A program made the translations under genes and the position numbers. A stretch of 64,000 nucleotides of DNA from Microcyclospora pomicola (lineage: Eukaryota; Ascomycota; Dothideomycetes; Capnodiales): the NCBI GenBank assembly GCA_002786065.1, contig NHNY01000006.1, forward strand, positions 806,001 through 870,000. The letters run 5' to 3'. Positions within the stretch are counted from its first letter, which is position 1. Each line of letters begins with the position of its first letter. Under the pieces are notes generated by a model. It worked only from the letters and a program-made list of their open reading frames with translations. It ran no database searches and had not been told where the DNA came from. Below, piece after piece: positions 44,626 to 55,990 of the stretch.

Positions 44626-47373
44626 GATGGCAAGAGTACGCTATGCCGGCGAGAGACTGATTGAATGGTCGATGGGACTTGTCTTGCTCTGGCGTTGACG
44701 AACAGAGGTTGGATTTGGATCTCAGACTGGAAGCTCATTGGAGCGCATTGATGAATCTGCTAAGCTACATAAGGTTCGATTGCTACGGTAATCTGCAGTG
44801 AGCATTTCTCCGTTCAATATGCTCCCATGTCTGAACGAAGTAGAAACGTACGGTACATGTACATGTACGTCGTCTCCGATCGATGTGAGCATTTAGGGTC
44901 CCTCTGCCACTGGCGAAACATAGCTGCCAGACATATGTTCTGTAACTTCTTCGCCTGGGCCAGCGTTGCATGAACAGAAGTCAGATACCTTTGACGACTC
45001 GATGGTTGCAAATCTCCATGATACCACGTCCAAGATCACACATGGCTTCGAGTGCACGAGGCGTATCTGCGATTAATTCACTCAGATCTGTGGAGACAGT
45101 CCTCATCAATGATGTAAGAGCTATGTGCCCAGTACTCTACACCAACCGGCAAATTGACCTCCCAAGCCTTTCTGGTATGGATCTCTGGTTTCCAACCAGG
45201 CCTTCAAAATACGTCGAGACCAGTTCGCAATACTCACACACTGAGATTTGAGGCATCTGAATGACCTATGCATCGAATGAGCTGTAACACAAGCTGTTGC
45301 ATGGCACTCGGCAGAAAGATCACCACCAAAGTTGGTAGTGTGATTGATGGTAGAAGCAGAATATCGTCACATTCCGTGCGTGCATCTAAACAAAAACACT
45401 TTGAGCAGCAAATATACGCAAAGGGAAGTGCTCTGCCTACGAGATATCTCTGTTGTGGTGAGATTGTCGTTCCTCTGCCGCAATGGACCATTGTTTGTAA
45501 GTTTCGGACGAGAAATCTGATATGAGGCACACAGGATACCCGCAAGACAAATCGTCCACAATATTGTGAGACGTGCGTCTGTGTTCACGTACCTAGAGAT
45601 CCGCCACAAGGGCTGAGATCGAGTGCTCCTAATGTGAGCTGGAACGATCGATGATCGATGGACGGGCGATTGCCTTGCTAAGAGTTGGCCCTTCAATAGC
45701 GAAGCTGGAAGCGTAGATATACACGTACTTACCATGATTTTGAAGGGAATACCTTCTCATACTGAGGCCATGTCGATTCTACCTAGACCTGCGCCCTCCC
45801 GCCCTCTCGGTTCCATTAATTTCACTCAGATCCTCTTCTTTCTTCACTCTTGATACTCTGTCCAAATGAATCTTAGCACAGGGCTTGTCTGCTGTCTCAT
45901 TGCTATCTTCGTCTTCCTGTCCTGTTGAACACGCCTTCACCTCTCACTCGTCCACGGAACCTGCTACGACTGTCTTACAGAACCTCAGAATTGTGCAGAG
46001 ACAAGTCCCTAGTTTCCCGGGGACGAGCTGTGTGCAGGCTTCTTGCATCATTGGTTCGATCCCAAGGTCATAACAACCTCATTGTAGCCTGCAGCATCAC
46101 AATGCTGGCGTTCGGATAGCCTCAGAATGCCGCATAGACAAGCCCTGGTTGCCCAGAGACGAGATCGTCGCAGGAAGTGCTCAGCACCGGCTGCCATGCT
46201 CGTTATGGCTTGATAATCCTCGCATCTCGAGTAAGTCCCTCATGAACCTCATATCGATTTTATCGACATGATGAAGCGCTTTGTTACGATCTGCCCGCAG
46301 TGATAACATCACGCGGCAAGTGATTCCGTCGGAGTGGACTTGATCCTCTCTCTCCGACCCCTTGCACAGTCTGATCTTCTGTCCCATCCTCACCAATCCA
46401 TCTTCTAGCATTGCGACTGGAGCACTAATGCACCCGATATGCTATGCAGAGCCCACTCAACTTCTTTGACCAACGCCGAATCCGGCCGTTCGACATCGAC
46501 ATCCTCACCTATCGACGAAAACCGTGATCATGTCCGCTCTCTGATCGTCCCCAGCCCGAGCATCGATATTCCACAGTCGGTTTCCGAAGACACCATACTG
46601 CTTGTGATCATGGCTTGGGCACGATGGAGGAGTGCTTTGAGTGGGGGACGTGGCAGTAAGGGGCAGGGTGCGTAGACTTTATACATCGACAGTCACGCAA
46701 TATTAGTCACGAACGGACCTGTCTTCATCTGTACAATCATATTATTCATTGGACTGGTTAGTAACATTCCATTTGGCCCAATCATCCTCCAACATTGGTC
46801 ATACGCTGATGAGATTCATTGGATATACCATGAGCTTACATTAGCGTCGCATGTGTACTTCCTTCATGTATCAACAACCTTTGTGCTCGCCTGAAAGCTC
46901 TGTCATACCACCATAGACGTGTGTATGATGGTGTGACACACGTAAGATCCGCTCGATGCCTGTCTGTGTACATGTAGGCTCGCGATACGGCAGAAGGGTG
47001 CAGTGTGGAGGACATGAAGGACGTCTTGACTCTACCCCATTACGTCCCACGCTCAAGTTCGGATAAGCAGTTGCAATTATCCAGGCCAAGTACAGTGTGA
47101 TGTGTACTGCTTCACAATCGTGATTCAATTGTTCTTAGCAAGCTCACAATAATCTCCACTCTTTGCCTCCACGACATTCCAGTTCAGTAGGGGTACTAAA
47201 TCACTTTCTGTAATTCGAGGGCGTGAAGATGCTAGTAACAAAAGGCAGCGAATCGTTCTGGAAATTTTCTCCGTGTGAAGCAAATCCAGCACGACCCGTA
47301 CGAGGCAACGAGTCCGCCATATTTCACATCAAACAGACCAGCGATTATATTCCAGCAATACTACAGTTCAAGC
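44626..47373. other. Gene-poor interval between U1A/U2B'' gene and first 5S gene
   Basis: No intact gene was recognised in this 2.7 kb. A CT-rich stretch (45825-45864) precedes a 20-codon frame at 45865 whose product is wholly hydrophobic (MNLSTGLVCCLIAIFVFLSC), resembling a signal peptide without a body. A diverged tandem repeat follows it (separate entry). The rest is AT-richer sequence without protein-like frames. Confidence 0.45.
45983..46174 (+). repeat. Diverged direct repeat of about 55 bp
   Basis: Copies at 45983-46038 and 46120-46174 align with about 75 percent identity and one single-base gap. Both start CCTCAGAAT and end GCAGG. They lie 137 bp apart, start to start. Neither matches a mobile element I know. 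It could be an old local duplication of an exon-like segment. Confidence 0.7.
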
Positions 47374-47492
47374 ACATACGACCATAGGCGACTGAGAACT
47401 GGGCATCCCGTCCGCTCTGCCATACATAAGCAGTCGACCGGCGAATTAGTAGTACGGTGGGTGACCACGTGCGAATCCTCGCTGTTGTATGT
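47374..47492 (+). rRNA. 5S ribosomal RNA gene
   Basis: The 119-nt sequence begins ACATACGACCATAGG and ends TTGTATGT. Its ends pair as helix I (ACATAC/GTATGT), and GGCGACUG pairs with CAGUCG as helix II. The GGGCATCCCGTCCGCT and GGTGGGTGACCAC blocks are standard fungal 5S segments and include the internal control region bound by TFIIIA/TFIIIC. A TATA-like ATTATATT sits about 28 bp upstream, as in Neurospora 5S genes. T-runs just after the gene (TTTT, TTTTT) should stop RNA polymerase III. It is a single dispersed gene, not part of an rDNA unit. Confidence 0.96.
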
Positions 47493-48038
47493 TTTGTCTT
47501 TTTGCTTGCATGTCGGGTCGATACTCCACACGTTGTGAACAGGTAGAACTCTAGTAACGTCTTTGAATTTTTTCCTCGCGAAAGGGAAGGCGGCTTACCT
47601 AAGCGTGACCAATAGGCATATGTACCTAGGTACCTTTGATACTAGTCCGTTGGCGCCGTAGTCCTCTAAAAAAAGGCTCGGCTCACACCACCAAACTTGA
47701 TCATTCCTCGCTGAATTCTGATGACCTCCATATCAGAATTGATGTATCATCACCTTCACATGAGCCTGCGAAAATTCGGCGTAGAGAACCTGGTGGCCAT
47801 TCGCTCGAGAGACCACGGACTTTGGTTCTTGATAGAGTCAGAGGTCTAAGATGCATGCCATGCTCAACGTTGCTCGAGAGCTACCTTTTCAGAAAGCTCA
47901 CCTGACAGGACATGCTGACCCCATCAGTCTGCATATCCGAACGACTTGTTGGACTGGTTTTGTTTCGCTCGAATCGCGGCATTGGTAAGAGGCTACAAAT
48001 ACAGTGGCATGTATTGAGAAGCGCTTTATCTAGCCGAA
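47493..48038. other. Intergenic between 5S gene and receptor-like gene
   Basis: The first 30 bases hold the 5S terminator T-runs. No other feature was recognised. Confidence 0.5.
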
Positions 48039-49351
48039 TCACTCCCTTTGGACATGAATGTCGTTCTGCACGCGAATTGCGTGGAGCGAAGCGTTCGCGG
48101 TCGAATCAGTCCCGTTCTGCTCGCTGTCCCCAGTATGGACTGCGTGCGTTTTAAACGTTCCACCTTCGACGTCAGGCCGAAGAGCATGAATCGGCCCTGA
48201 ACATTGCGACTCCCAAGATTTCTCGCTTTCCATGGTCGAAGTTGTAAAAGCAATACCCCTCTCAGCATGGTCGATCTTACTGCCGCCTGAGACCTGCTTA
48301 CTGCCCTGCTTGCTGCCCTGCTTGCTATCTTGGTTGCTCCCTTTATCACTACCCTGATTGCTGCCTTGAACATCGCCCCAAGAGTTGGTACTGTGCAGAC
48401 TGTATATACTGCCAATGCTGCGGGCCACCTGAGATGGGATTACCCTGGTGCAGAGGTAGTAGATCGAAGGCAGGTTCACGACCATAATGGTCATGCCAGC
48501 CTCAAGGACGCCGATGTACAGCGTTACCCCATTTGGAGATGTATTCAAGAAGAATATCGCAACGCGCGCAACAGATGCTCCGAGGCCGCTACAACTATGG
48601 TTAGCCTTGTGATTTCAGACTTGACCGCACGCGGCACTTACACGCCAGCCAAAAGGAAAACACCAATAATCGATAGCTTTCTCGCTGCATTCGCTTGCAG
48701 TGACCAGATCTGGAGCACATGAATCAGCGAAGAGCTTTTGCAGCACTGATAGAGTTGCATACTCGCGGAATTGGAAGCAGGAGCACCCAGAGGTCGAGAA
48801 TAAAGTCGGAAATGGCGAGTCCTTGGGCCCATGTATCATTCAATGTACAGTACTCGAGAAAGTCGCCATCCCAGAATGCTGAAAAGTGCGTGCGACACTG
48901 ATACAGAGACAGGAAGTCGAAAGTGATGTACCAGGCGGCTATCACGCCGATTGTGGTCCATATGATCACGTGGAAGGTCTTCTGACTGCCCCTGAAGAAG
49001 ATTCGTCGATACAAGAACAAGGCGCTGAGCTTAGCACAAGCTAGAGCATTCATGATGAGAAAGTCATATGCAAGAGACATCTAAAGGATTTTAGCACGAC
49101 ATCAGATGGTGAGAAGTCACTTGTCGTACCTGGACCGTGGGCTTCTGGATCCTCGCCAATTGCTCTGGAGTGAGCATTGCGTATCCATTGGAACCGATCA
49201 CGGCCACTGCTTCATCGTTATGCACTGGACTGGTCTCCAGATTGATACAAGTTCTACACCGTGAGAGCGCCGTTCTAATGCTTAACCCCCGATGCCTCCA
49301 CTCTTCATCGGTACCGCCGTAAGATCCCAGTCGTGTATGTGGGTCCAACAT
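48039..49351 (-). CDS. N-terminally reduced rhodopsin/PTH11-like membrane protein (TM3-TM7 only)
   Basis: Four exons (49130-49351, 48763-49080, 48642-48709, 48039-48588) close in frame to 385 residues. The membrane part has five hydrophobic helices that match TM3 to TM7 of the fungal rhodopsin-like family: MNALACAKLSALFLYRRIFF, VIIWTTIGVIAAWYITFDFL, a WAQGLAISDFILDLWVLLLP helix, LSIIGVFLLAGVGLGASVAR, and YIGVLEAGMTIMVVNLPSIY. TM1 and TM2 are missing: the first exon encodes 74 hydrophilic residues ending LTPEQLARIQKPTVQ, which matches only the loop before TM3. A Gly/Ser/Lys/Gln repeat (QGS-KQGS-like units, about residues 270-290) lies in the tail. This may be a 5'-truncated gene or a pseudogene; transcript data would decide. 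Confidence 0.65.
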
Positions 49352-49603
49352 CAGTTGTTGACAAGGTCGACACCAGCTGGGGAGTCATCTGCTGCGTACT
49401 CGGGAGATTTTCCGGCCGAGCGCGCTGATTCATGATCAGCTGGAGATCCATCGTAAGTACGATAGGCAATGCTTACCATTGAGTGTCGAAGCGACTTCAC
49501 CTTTGACAACGACATTTCGGGCCACGGGCTGCATGACGGGTGCGGCGCTGGTCATGGCAACCAGTGCAGCGACAACAAGCAGGAAAGACTTCGAGGAGTG
49601 CAT
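49351..49603 (-). CDS. Small secreted peptide (54 residues)
   Basis: Two exons (49477-49603 and 49351-49388, 88-bp intron with GTAAGC donor and a tandem GCAGCAG acceptor) give 54 residues. The first 20 or so form a clear signal peptide (MHSSKSFLLVVAALVAMTSA, cleavage likely near AAP). The mature part is about 33 residues, lacks cysteine and ends DLVNN. The stop overlaps the ATG of the receptor-like frame as TGATG. Without splicing the frame runs on only to a short tail inside the intron. It could be a propeptide or an effector-like peptide, or the surviving 5' end of a larger lost gene. Function is unknown. Confidence 0.5.
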
Positions 49604-50370
49604 TGTGTATAATATCGAGACACTCGTTCTGCCAGCGGCGTAACTTATGTGGATGGAACGGTGATCGATGAGGAGCAATAGTGGTTGGAAGCGTAAGAGG
49701 ACTATTTTCTCACTCGCGACTGCGGCAGGGTCGTATCTATAACTACATAGTAGCTTCGTGAGGATTGCTGGCCTCACGGACAGAGTCCGTCGATATCCTG
49801 AGTTGGAATGATCGCCCTGTCAGCGTCATGGTGTGTTGGGTGTGATCTGCTCTCAGCTCGCCACAAGCGTGGTTCAAGTCGTCAGCTCGGGGCTGATATG
49901 GGAGCCAACGGCCTCAATTGATGATCGACTAAGCCACCGTGGAAACTACGGCACTTCGTACTTAGGAGGCCTGAGGGCCCGGCACGCTTATGCGCTCTGT
50001 CGGTTCGGTGTTGTTGGTCTCCATACGTCGACTGGAGATCCTGTACACCGTTAACGTCATAATCAGTCGTTGGTCACCGGCAGAGGATCGCGGTCTTTGG
50101 CGAGTTCCTGAATCCTGATGCATCGCATCCTTCTACGACTGGGATGCCCGTTCGTACGATGAGTGGGGCCGATGTCTACCTATCGAGATGCTGCACACCC
50201 TGCAGTCTAGATAACCTCAGTGCCCCACGCGCTACACGAGACTTCAAGCATGGCTACTGTAGCCGCCCGTCTCTGTTTACATGCTCAGACCTCTGCCAGA
50301 GTGACCTGGCATCTCTACTGAACGCCACCGACCGCGCTGTACTCGTGAAGCCATCGTTGTGCCCGCCATC
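49604..50370. other. Divergent intergenic (secreted peptide / iminopeptidase)
   Basis: Two promoters should lie here. No gene or repeat was recognised. Confidence 0.5.
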
Positions 50371-51405
50371 ATGACCGAGGAAACCTTCGTCGAAGGCACG
50401 ATTCCTTTCACTATTTCCTCGATCAACACCACCGCGAGTACCTACTACAAGGTGTTTGGAGATCTCCAAGGCAGCAAAAAGCCCCCTATAGTGGTCCTTC
50501 ACGGCGGACCTGGATCAGGGCATGAATACTGCCTGCCGTTCCGTAGACTGTGGTCGCTGTACGGCATTCCAGTCATTTTCTATGACCAAGTCGGCTGTGC
50601 CGCATCAACCCATTTCCGCGAGAAGGCCGGCGATGATGATTTCTGGCATCTCGATTTGTTCGTCGCCGACTTACGCAACGTGGTCAAGCACTTCAACTTA
50701 GACCGCGTCGATGGGCCTGGTTACGATGTTCTGGGGCACAGCTTTGGCAGTATCATCGCCCACTACTTCGCCTCACAGCAGCCGGCCGGTCTTCGCAGGC
50801 TGATTCTCGCGAGCGGGACATCATCTGGTGAGAATTTCTACAAAGGCTTGTGGGAAAGGACCAGACAGCTGTCGGTGGAGTCTCAACAGGCGATCGAGCG
50901 AGCTCTGGAGAATGACGACCTCGACGATCCTGCGTATCTGGCTGCTGCCGGTGAGTTCATGAACACGTTCCTGTGCCGTGCCAAGCCAGCCCCTCCGGAA
51001 TTGCTGCTGGACAACCAGCATCAGACGGAAGATACGACGGTTCGTCACACTCTGTAAGTGCCCTCATTGCAATCCAGTATTCTTTCAACAGTCATGGGTG
51101 CCTCAGTGTCTGACCAGCCATGCAGGGTTGGTGCTTCGCCGTGGAGATACGACGGCTTTCTAAGGAGATGGGACTCCACAATCCACTCGCACACGATCAC
51201 GGCAACAACGCTCATGCTCACCGGGGAACATGACACTTCTCCTGATTGGGTGAGTGCTTCGATCTTCGAGGGCATCGCCAAGGTGCACTGGGTCACGATC
51301 AGCGGTGGAAGCCATATGTATCACTTGGACTCGCCTGAGCTGCAAGACAGGACGTTGAAGATTGTGGGCGATTTCCTCCAACCGGCGACAGCATCGCCTG
51401 GATGA
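50371..51405 (+). CDS. Proline iminopeptidase-like alpha/beta hydrolase
   Basis: Two exons (50371-51053 and 51126-51405) give 320 residues. The 72-bp intron is a multiple of three, carries a CTGAC branch 10 nt before its CAG, and contains the TAA at 51055-51057 that would otherwise end the frame. Motifs: oxyanion-hole HGGPG (44-48), nucleophile S124 in GHSFGS, and likely D264 (TGEHDT) and H291 (GGSHMYHL). This S33-family layout cleaves N-terminal proline from peptides; related fungal enzymes also include proline- or other aminopeptidases. No signal peptide is visible, so it is cytosolic. The start at 50371 is the first ATG of the frame. Confidence 0.92.
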
Positions 51406-52841
51406 TGAAGCGGAGAGTCCTCCAGTGCGCAGATTCGCGAATCTATGATAAACCATCTTGATAAATCGATCATCCTTCGAGGCTAAGTATCTGCTTCGAG
51501 AACCTCCACGGCGTGCAGTGGCACCTGTCTCATCTCGTTCACGATACATTAATCACGATCTGTGTGTCAGCCGGCTATGGTAGAGACGTAACATCCATCA
51601 TAATTAGCTGAGTACATGAAGCCAGCAATGCAACAGATCCATTCGCAAATCGGTCCTCGGCATTCTTTTGAACATCAATAGGCCTGCCTGGAGCGAACCC
51701 GTACACTTTCACGACTCGCAAATACATTGGAGACCGGGCAACACTAGATTCGTTACTATAACAGCGCTACTTTATCGAGGCTGTAGCTGATCTGCACCAT
51801 ATCCGTCAACGGCTAACCACCTCAATCAACATAAAACGTCGTTTCGTGCTGGTGGTAGGGTTATAAGTGCGCTTTTCTCTGTTCCCTGCATCTAGCCTCA
51901 ATGGAAAGCCTCGTCCTCGCAAGCATAAAAGTAGAAGATAAAATGGTGGAAGGCAGAACTCACTTGAACGACGAGAATCGCTAAGCAGGAAGAGATTCTT
52001 GAAGATTGCGAGATTATAGTGGAGGATCAGACATTTCATGGCAGCATATGTACCCGAAGGGAGCTGAAGGGCAGCGACGTCGAGTGAGGCACTCCTGTAC
52101 GTGCTTCGAGCTGAAGTCTTGCACAGAGTAGTGCCGCATTTCGAGCGCTGGGCGATGGAGAGCCGTTGCGAGTCGTTGGTCGAGGAAGATGATTAGGATG
52201 GCACGCAAAGCCGCCGGTGTCGTTGAGATATTATTGGAGGATCCGCTCATATATGCTTCGGCTGCTTAGGTCACCTCCCTGTGGCCAGTCGATGGGTGAT
52301 TTGATCTACTCCGTTCATGGAGCTCGGAGATATGCTTCCATCGACGTAGCAACATTCCAAACCTACCAGTACCGATGCCACGAGGGCTGGAAAAGCAAGG
52401 GTTATCAGTCTCCATGTGATATCAGCAATGTTCATATACCGTTGAAGATGTGTTTGTGCAAACTTATATGCCATCGATATCTCATTTATCATCGAGTGTA
52501 CATCTGGGGTGTCCAAATGTATCAGCACAGATCGACCCCAGCGAGCACGTTCTAATCACGCTGGTTGAGGATGTCATCGGTCCAGAAAAGAGACAGATCA
52601 AGCACACGAGTCTATTGTGCAGCATTGGAAAGCTCCCTACATATCGGATTCAGGACAGAGGATTGGATGTGGTACTCTATACGTACTCGGGCGGCCTCAC
52701 GCTCTTCTGATCTCCGCCGATACATAAAAAGCATGGACGACTTGCTTATTTGTATCGTCTGCGGAAGTATTGCTCGAGCATTATATTCGCTGAGAGAATA
52801 TGCTGTTGTAGTATTAGATAATTGACAAAATTCCAACAAGC
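51406..52841. other. Gene-poor interval before the second 5S gene
   Basis: No convincing gene is present. A TATA-like TATTAGATA lies about 28 bp before the 5S start. Other frames have no protein-like composition. Confidence 0.5.
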
Positions 52842-52960
52842 ACATACGACCACAGGCGACTGAGAACTGGGCATCCCGTCCGCTCTGCCATACATAAGCA
52901 GTCGACCGGCGAATTAGTAGTACGGTGGGTGACCACGTGCGAATCCTCGCTGTTGTATGT
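52842..52960 (+). rRNA. 5S ribosomal RNA gene, second copy
   Basis: It is identical to the copy at 47374 except for one base (CATAGG versus CACAGG in the ACCAYAGG segment near nucleotide 12). It is the same strand and length (119 nt), again with a TATA-like box about 28 bp upstream and T-runs downstream (TTTT, then TTTTT). The flanks share no similarity with the first copy beyond a few bases, so these are dispersed copies kept alike by concerted evolution or selection. Confidence 0.96.
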
Positions 52961-53363
52961 TTTGCCCACTCTATCTCTTTTTGCAAGTGAATTCCGGGAG
53001 GTGGAAAGCGATCCATAAGGTAAGATATGTGTAGTGCGCAAATAGTCAGCTCCGCAGCTTAAAGTGTTCTTAGCCAATGGGAAGCCGGGTTACCCAATGT
53101 TCGGTGCCCAGTGCGGAAGGTTGCGCGGACCACCTTCCGCAACAACATGATCTTACGTGCAGGCTACAGGCGCATGAAACACATACACGATAACATGGCG
53201 AGACATTGATCACAATACAGACATACAAAACGACCGTCGCAGGAGGGATTTTGATGAAAAAAGAGCTCACACCTCTGTTGAGGGTAAAGTTGACTTATCT
53301 CTAACATGGTCGCATAGCAGCTGCTTTCTTCTTGAGCTCCTCGATCAGGCTGCTGTCTATAGC
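52961..53363. other. Intergenic between second 5S gene and APH gene
   Basis: Nothing was recognised beyond the 5S terminator T-runs. Confidence 0.5.
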
Positions 53364-54287
53364 ATGCTTCCTCACGTGAGAGACTCACTATGCCAAGTAG
53401 ACGATGTGTCCTGGATTGTCGGAGGCAAACTCCTCCTCACTCGTCATTCTAAGAACAAGCAATCACATATAGACAAGGTGGGGTCTACTTGGAGCGATGG
53501 ACCTGAGTCATGCTTCACGCTTACGGAGCCTAGCAAACTCCCAATGCCTCAATTGCCACAGCCGCAGATTCCCTTTGCCAAAGTCTACGATGTTGGCGAC
53601 GCGCACGTTGTATGGAAGATTGGAGATGCATTCTTGAAGCTTACCATACAAAGGTTCCCGGGCATCACACCGGAACATGTCACCATCGAATATGTCGAGC
53701 AGCTGAAGTTGGACTTCACCATACCGAAAGTTCACCACCACGGGGAGTGGGACGGCCGCTATTACCTCGTCTTGAGCGAAGTGCCTGGACAGACTCTTAT
53801 GAAAGCTTGGCCACTGATGAGCGAAGATTTGAAGCAACATTATGTCTGTCAAGTCGCCGATATCTGTAAGAGGCTGGCAGCAGAGCAATCAATGTCTATG
53901 GGGGGTGTCGATGGCAAGTACTTGCCGGAGTACTACCTTACAAGAGCAAAATCCGACGCAGAACGAAATTTTGAGACCGAAGAGCTCGAGAAGAATTGTA
54001 AAGACTTGGGAATGGACTGCTCCACTTTCGTTTTCTACCACTGCGATTTAGGCCCAGGTAACATCATCGTCAACCTCTCGGCCAAATCGTTAGGCATCAT
54101 TGATTGGGAATGCGCAGGATTTGTACCAAAGGAGTGGATAAGGACCAAGTTTCGTCTTTGTGCCGGGATGGACTTCGACAACGTGCAGTTCGCGCACGAT
54201 TGGAGACTCCGAATGAAGAATAGATTGGGAGAGGAGGGATTCTCTGATGTTGCATCTACGTGGCTGCAATGGTCTGGTCTGGTGTAG
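53364..54287 (+). CDS. APH-fold phosphotransferase family protein
   Basis: This is a single exon of 307 residues. The catalytic loop is HCDLGPGN (H226, D228, N233), the HxDxxxxN motif of the aminoglycoside phosphotransferase/choline-kinase fold, and the metal-binding Asp is in IIDWE (D247). VVWKIGDAFLKLT (83-95) is the likely ATP-binding lysine region. VLSEVPGQTLMKAWPLM (136-152) matches the linker to the C-lobe. Many expanded fungal APH proteins have this size, and their substrates are mostly unknown. The first 50 residues may be partly leader, and a later Met (residue 61) is an alternative start. The protein has no membrane segment. Confidence 0.88.
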   Translation: MLPHVRDSLCQVDDVSWIVGGKLLLTRHSKNKQSHIDKVGSTWSDGPESCFTLTEPSKLPMPQLPQPQIPFAKVYDVGDAHVVWKIGDAFLKLTIQRFPGITPEHVTIEYVEQLKLDFTIPKVHHHGEWDGRYYLVLSEVPGQTLMKAWPLMSEDLKQHYVCQVADICKRLAAEQSMSMGGVDGKYLPEYYLTRAKSDAERNFETEELEKNCKDLGMDCSTFVFYHCDLGPGNIIVNLSAKSLGIIDWECAGFVPKEWIRTKFRLCAGMDFDNVQFAHDWRLRMKNRLGEEGFSDVASTWLQWSGLV

Positions 54288-55199
54288 TCGACTTTGTGCG
54301 ACAGCGACGTGAGCGCGGCCTTTCTCCCGGAACCTTGCATCGAACGCTCCCGAAATCGACTTCATGGTAGGGGATCTCCGACAAGGTACTGTGGCTGAGC
54401 AAAGGCATGTGGTTCCATGGCAAATGCAGTTACCCTGAAGAGCTTCCGACCCACCTTGGAGATTATATGTTGGGTCGAGCATCTTATGGGAAAAATGCTG
54501 TATTGAAAGGCTTTGATGCTATGCAAAAGCGTGCATAGGAAGAGCAGCTTCGGGACATGTCATGCCCTCGCTCCCTGATCCCGGCACGGAGACTGTCGAT
54601 GACAGTGCGCCATGAGCCGCCTGGACACTTTGCAAGCCGGTCGATGCAGCAGCTCCTGGCATTAAGCAATCACGAACAGCATGGAGCTTCCTAGCTCGAT
54701 GCGCACGCCAATATTCTGTATCGCTTGAAGTCATCATCGCCATGACATACAGAGGCCCGCTACTCCCTCCACATGTTCCGAGATCGAGTTCATCGCCAAT
54801 GCCCGGCAGAGTCATCTACATGGTACAGACACTCCTTGACGAGAGGATTGATGGGTCCCTACTCGTTACAGTTGATAGCGAGGGTGCCAGCTCTATCGAC
54901 GAAGGTACTCGAAACACTGGTAAAACAAGACATATTGACCCTGCTACAGCGATGACCGCGACACATCTATCGAAGCGGACTTGAGAAAAGCCAAGGACCC
55001 AAAAATTCACCAATCGGTAAGTTGCCGAAGTCACCTCTACGATACTGTCATTGTCAGTTGCATACTTGACCTGGCGAGCGGCAGAGCATCCTAGCCTATC
55101 CACTTCTTCGACCGCGACGTCTTTCTGCAGGGTGGGGTTTGGAACCCCCCTCTATTTTTGTGACAGCGGGTTCCACTTAATCTACGGTGACATCCGTGG
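54288..55199. other. Intergenic downstream of APH gene
   Basis: No recognisable gene is present. Frames of 60-130 codons have no domain-like content. Confidence 0.45.
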
Positions 55200-55990
55200 C
55201 ACCATGAGGTTTGCCCTTGGATGATCATCGGGTACCTGATACCGAAGGCTGCTCTCTGCCCCTCATAGGTGCCGTTTCAGCTACGTCCAGTCGAAGAGCC
55301 GTCGCGGTCGTCGGCCAGGTCTTCTCAATCATTGGCTATATCGTGGTCTCCACTACCCAGCACATGCTAACATTGGCAAGCAAATGGCACTTGAGACAAC
55401 CGATGCTTGAGATTACTCAAGATTGTCGCTCACATAAGTCAACCATCAGCGGCAATGGTGATGACGGATATGGCTACAGGCCTGAATATACTGATCGCAC
55501 TCGCTGGAACTTCCAAGCTGATCGCCTTTTGCAATAGTCTAGTGTACATCAGGCCCATCTCCGCGATCATTCTTCCATTTTCGCCTGTGGTGCTGTATGC
55601 TCAGGTGGTTGCCCAAGCCGCGACTTGGCGTTGCATTGGCATGCTCTTATGCATCTTGGACTTCGACAGCCTTATCCTAGTTCCTTTCTTCTGCCGCGAT
55701 CCGGCGAGGTCTCTAACCCACAGCTGCAGACGAGAACACTAATCTCGCATCGCGGCAAATGCTGCATGCTGACGATTAGCAGCGTTTCGGAATAAGCATT
55801 TGTTCCTAGTCCCCCCAATCGTAGGTGTCGTTCTCATATGTGGTTTTGTGTCTGGCAAATCAAGTTTGCAAGGTTCCTTATGGCATGCCAACGTGAGGAC
55901 GAGAAGTCGACCCAAGTCCCAACACAGACCGACTCGCTCTGTCTGCTTTAGCTCTCAGACGTGCTCTTCTTTAAGGATAAGCGTGCCGTC
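55200..55990 (+). pseudogene. Decayed MFS transporter relic, TRI12-like
   Basis: Three short frames in order recall one MFS protein of the TRI12/siderophore-transporter type. The first (55262-55400) has SRRAVAVVGQVFSIIGYIVV, like the TM3 region of that family. The second (55407-55740) has MATGLNILIALAGTSKLIAF, then LPFSPVVLYAQVVAQAATWR and CIGMLLCILDFDSLILVPFF, like the TM5-TM6 region with its conserved T-W-R segment. The third (55800-55860) starts PPIVGVVLICGFVSG, like a later helix. The frames differ and stops separate them, and the N-terminal part is not visible, so the gene is broken. Identity rests on visual family resemblance. Confidence 0.5.

Noticed and set aside
44840-44875. Alternating GTACATGTAC repeat
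   Set aside because: A short simple palindromic stretch; too little to call a regulatory site or element end.
46040-46075. GGTTCGATCCC resembling a tRNA T-loop
   Set aside because: No acceptor stem, anticodon arm or D-arm can be built around it.
51055-51057. TAA suggesting a broken proline iminopeptidase
   Set aside because: A 72-bp intron with a good donor, CTGAC branch and CAG acceptor removes it and restores family sequence.
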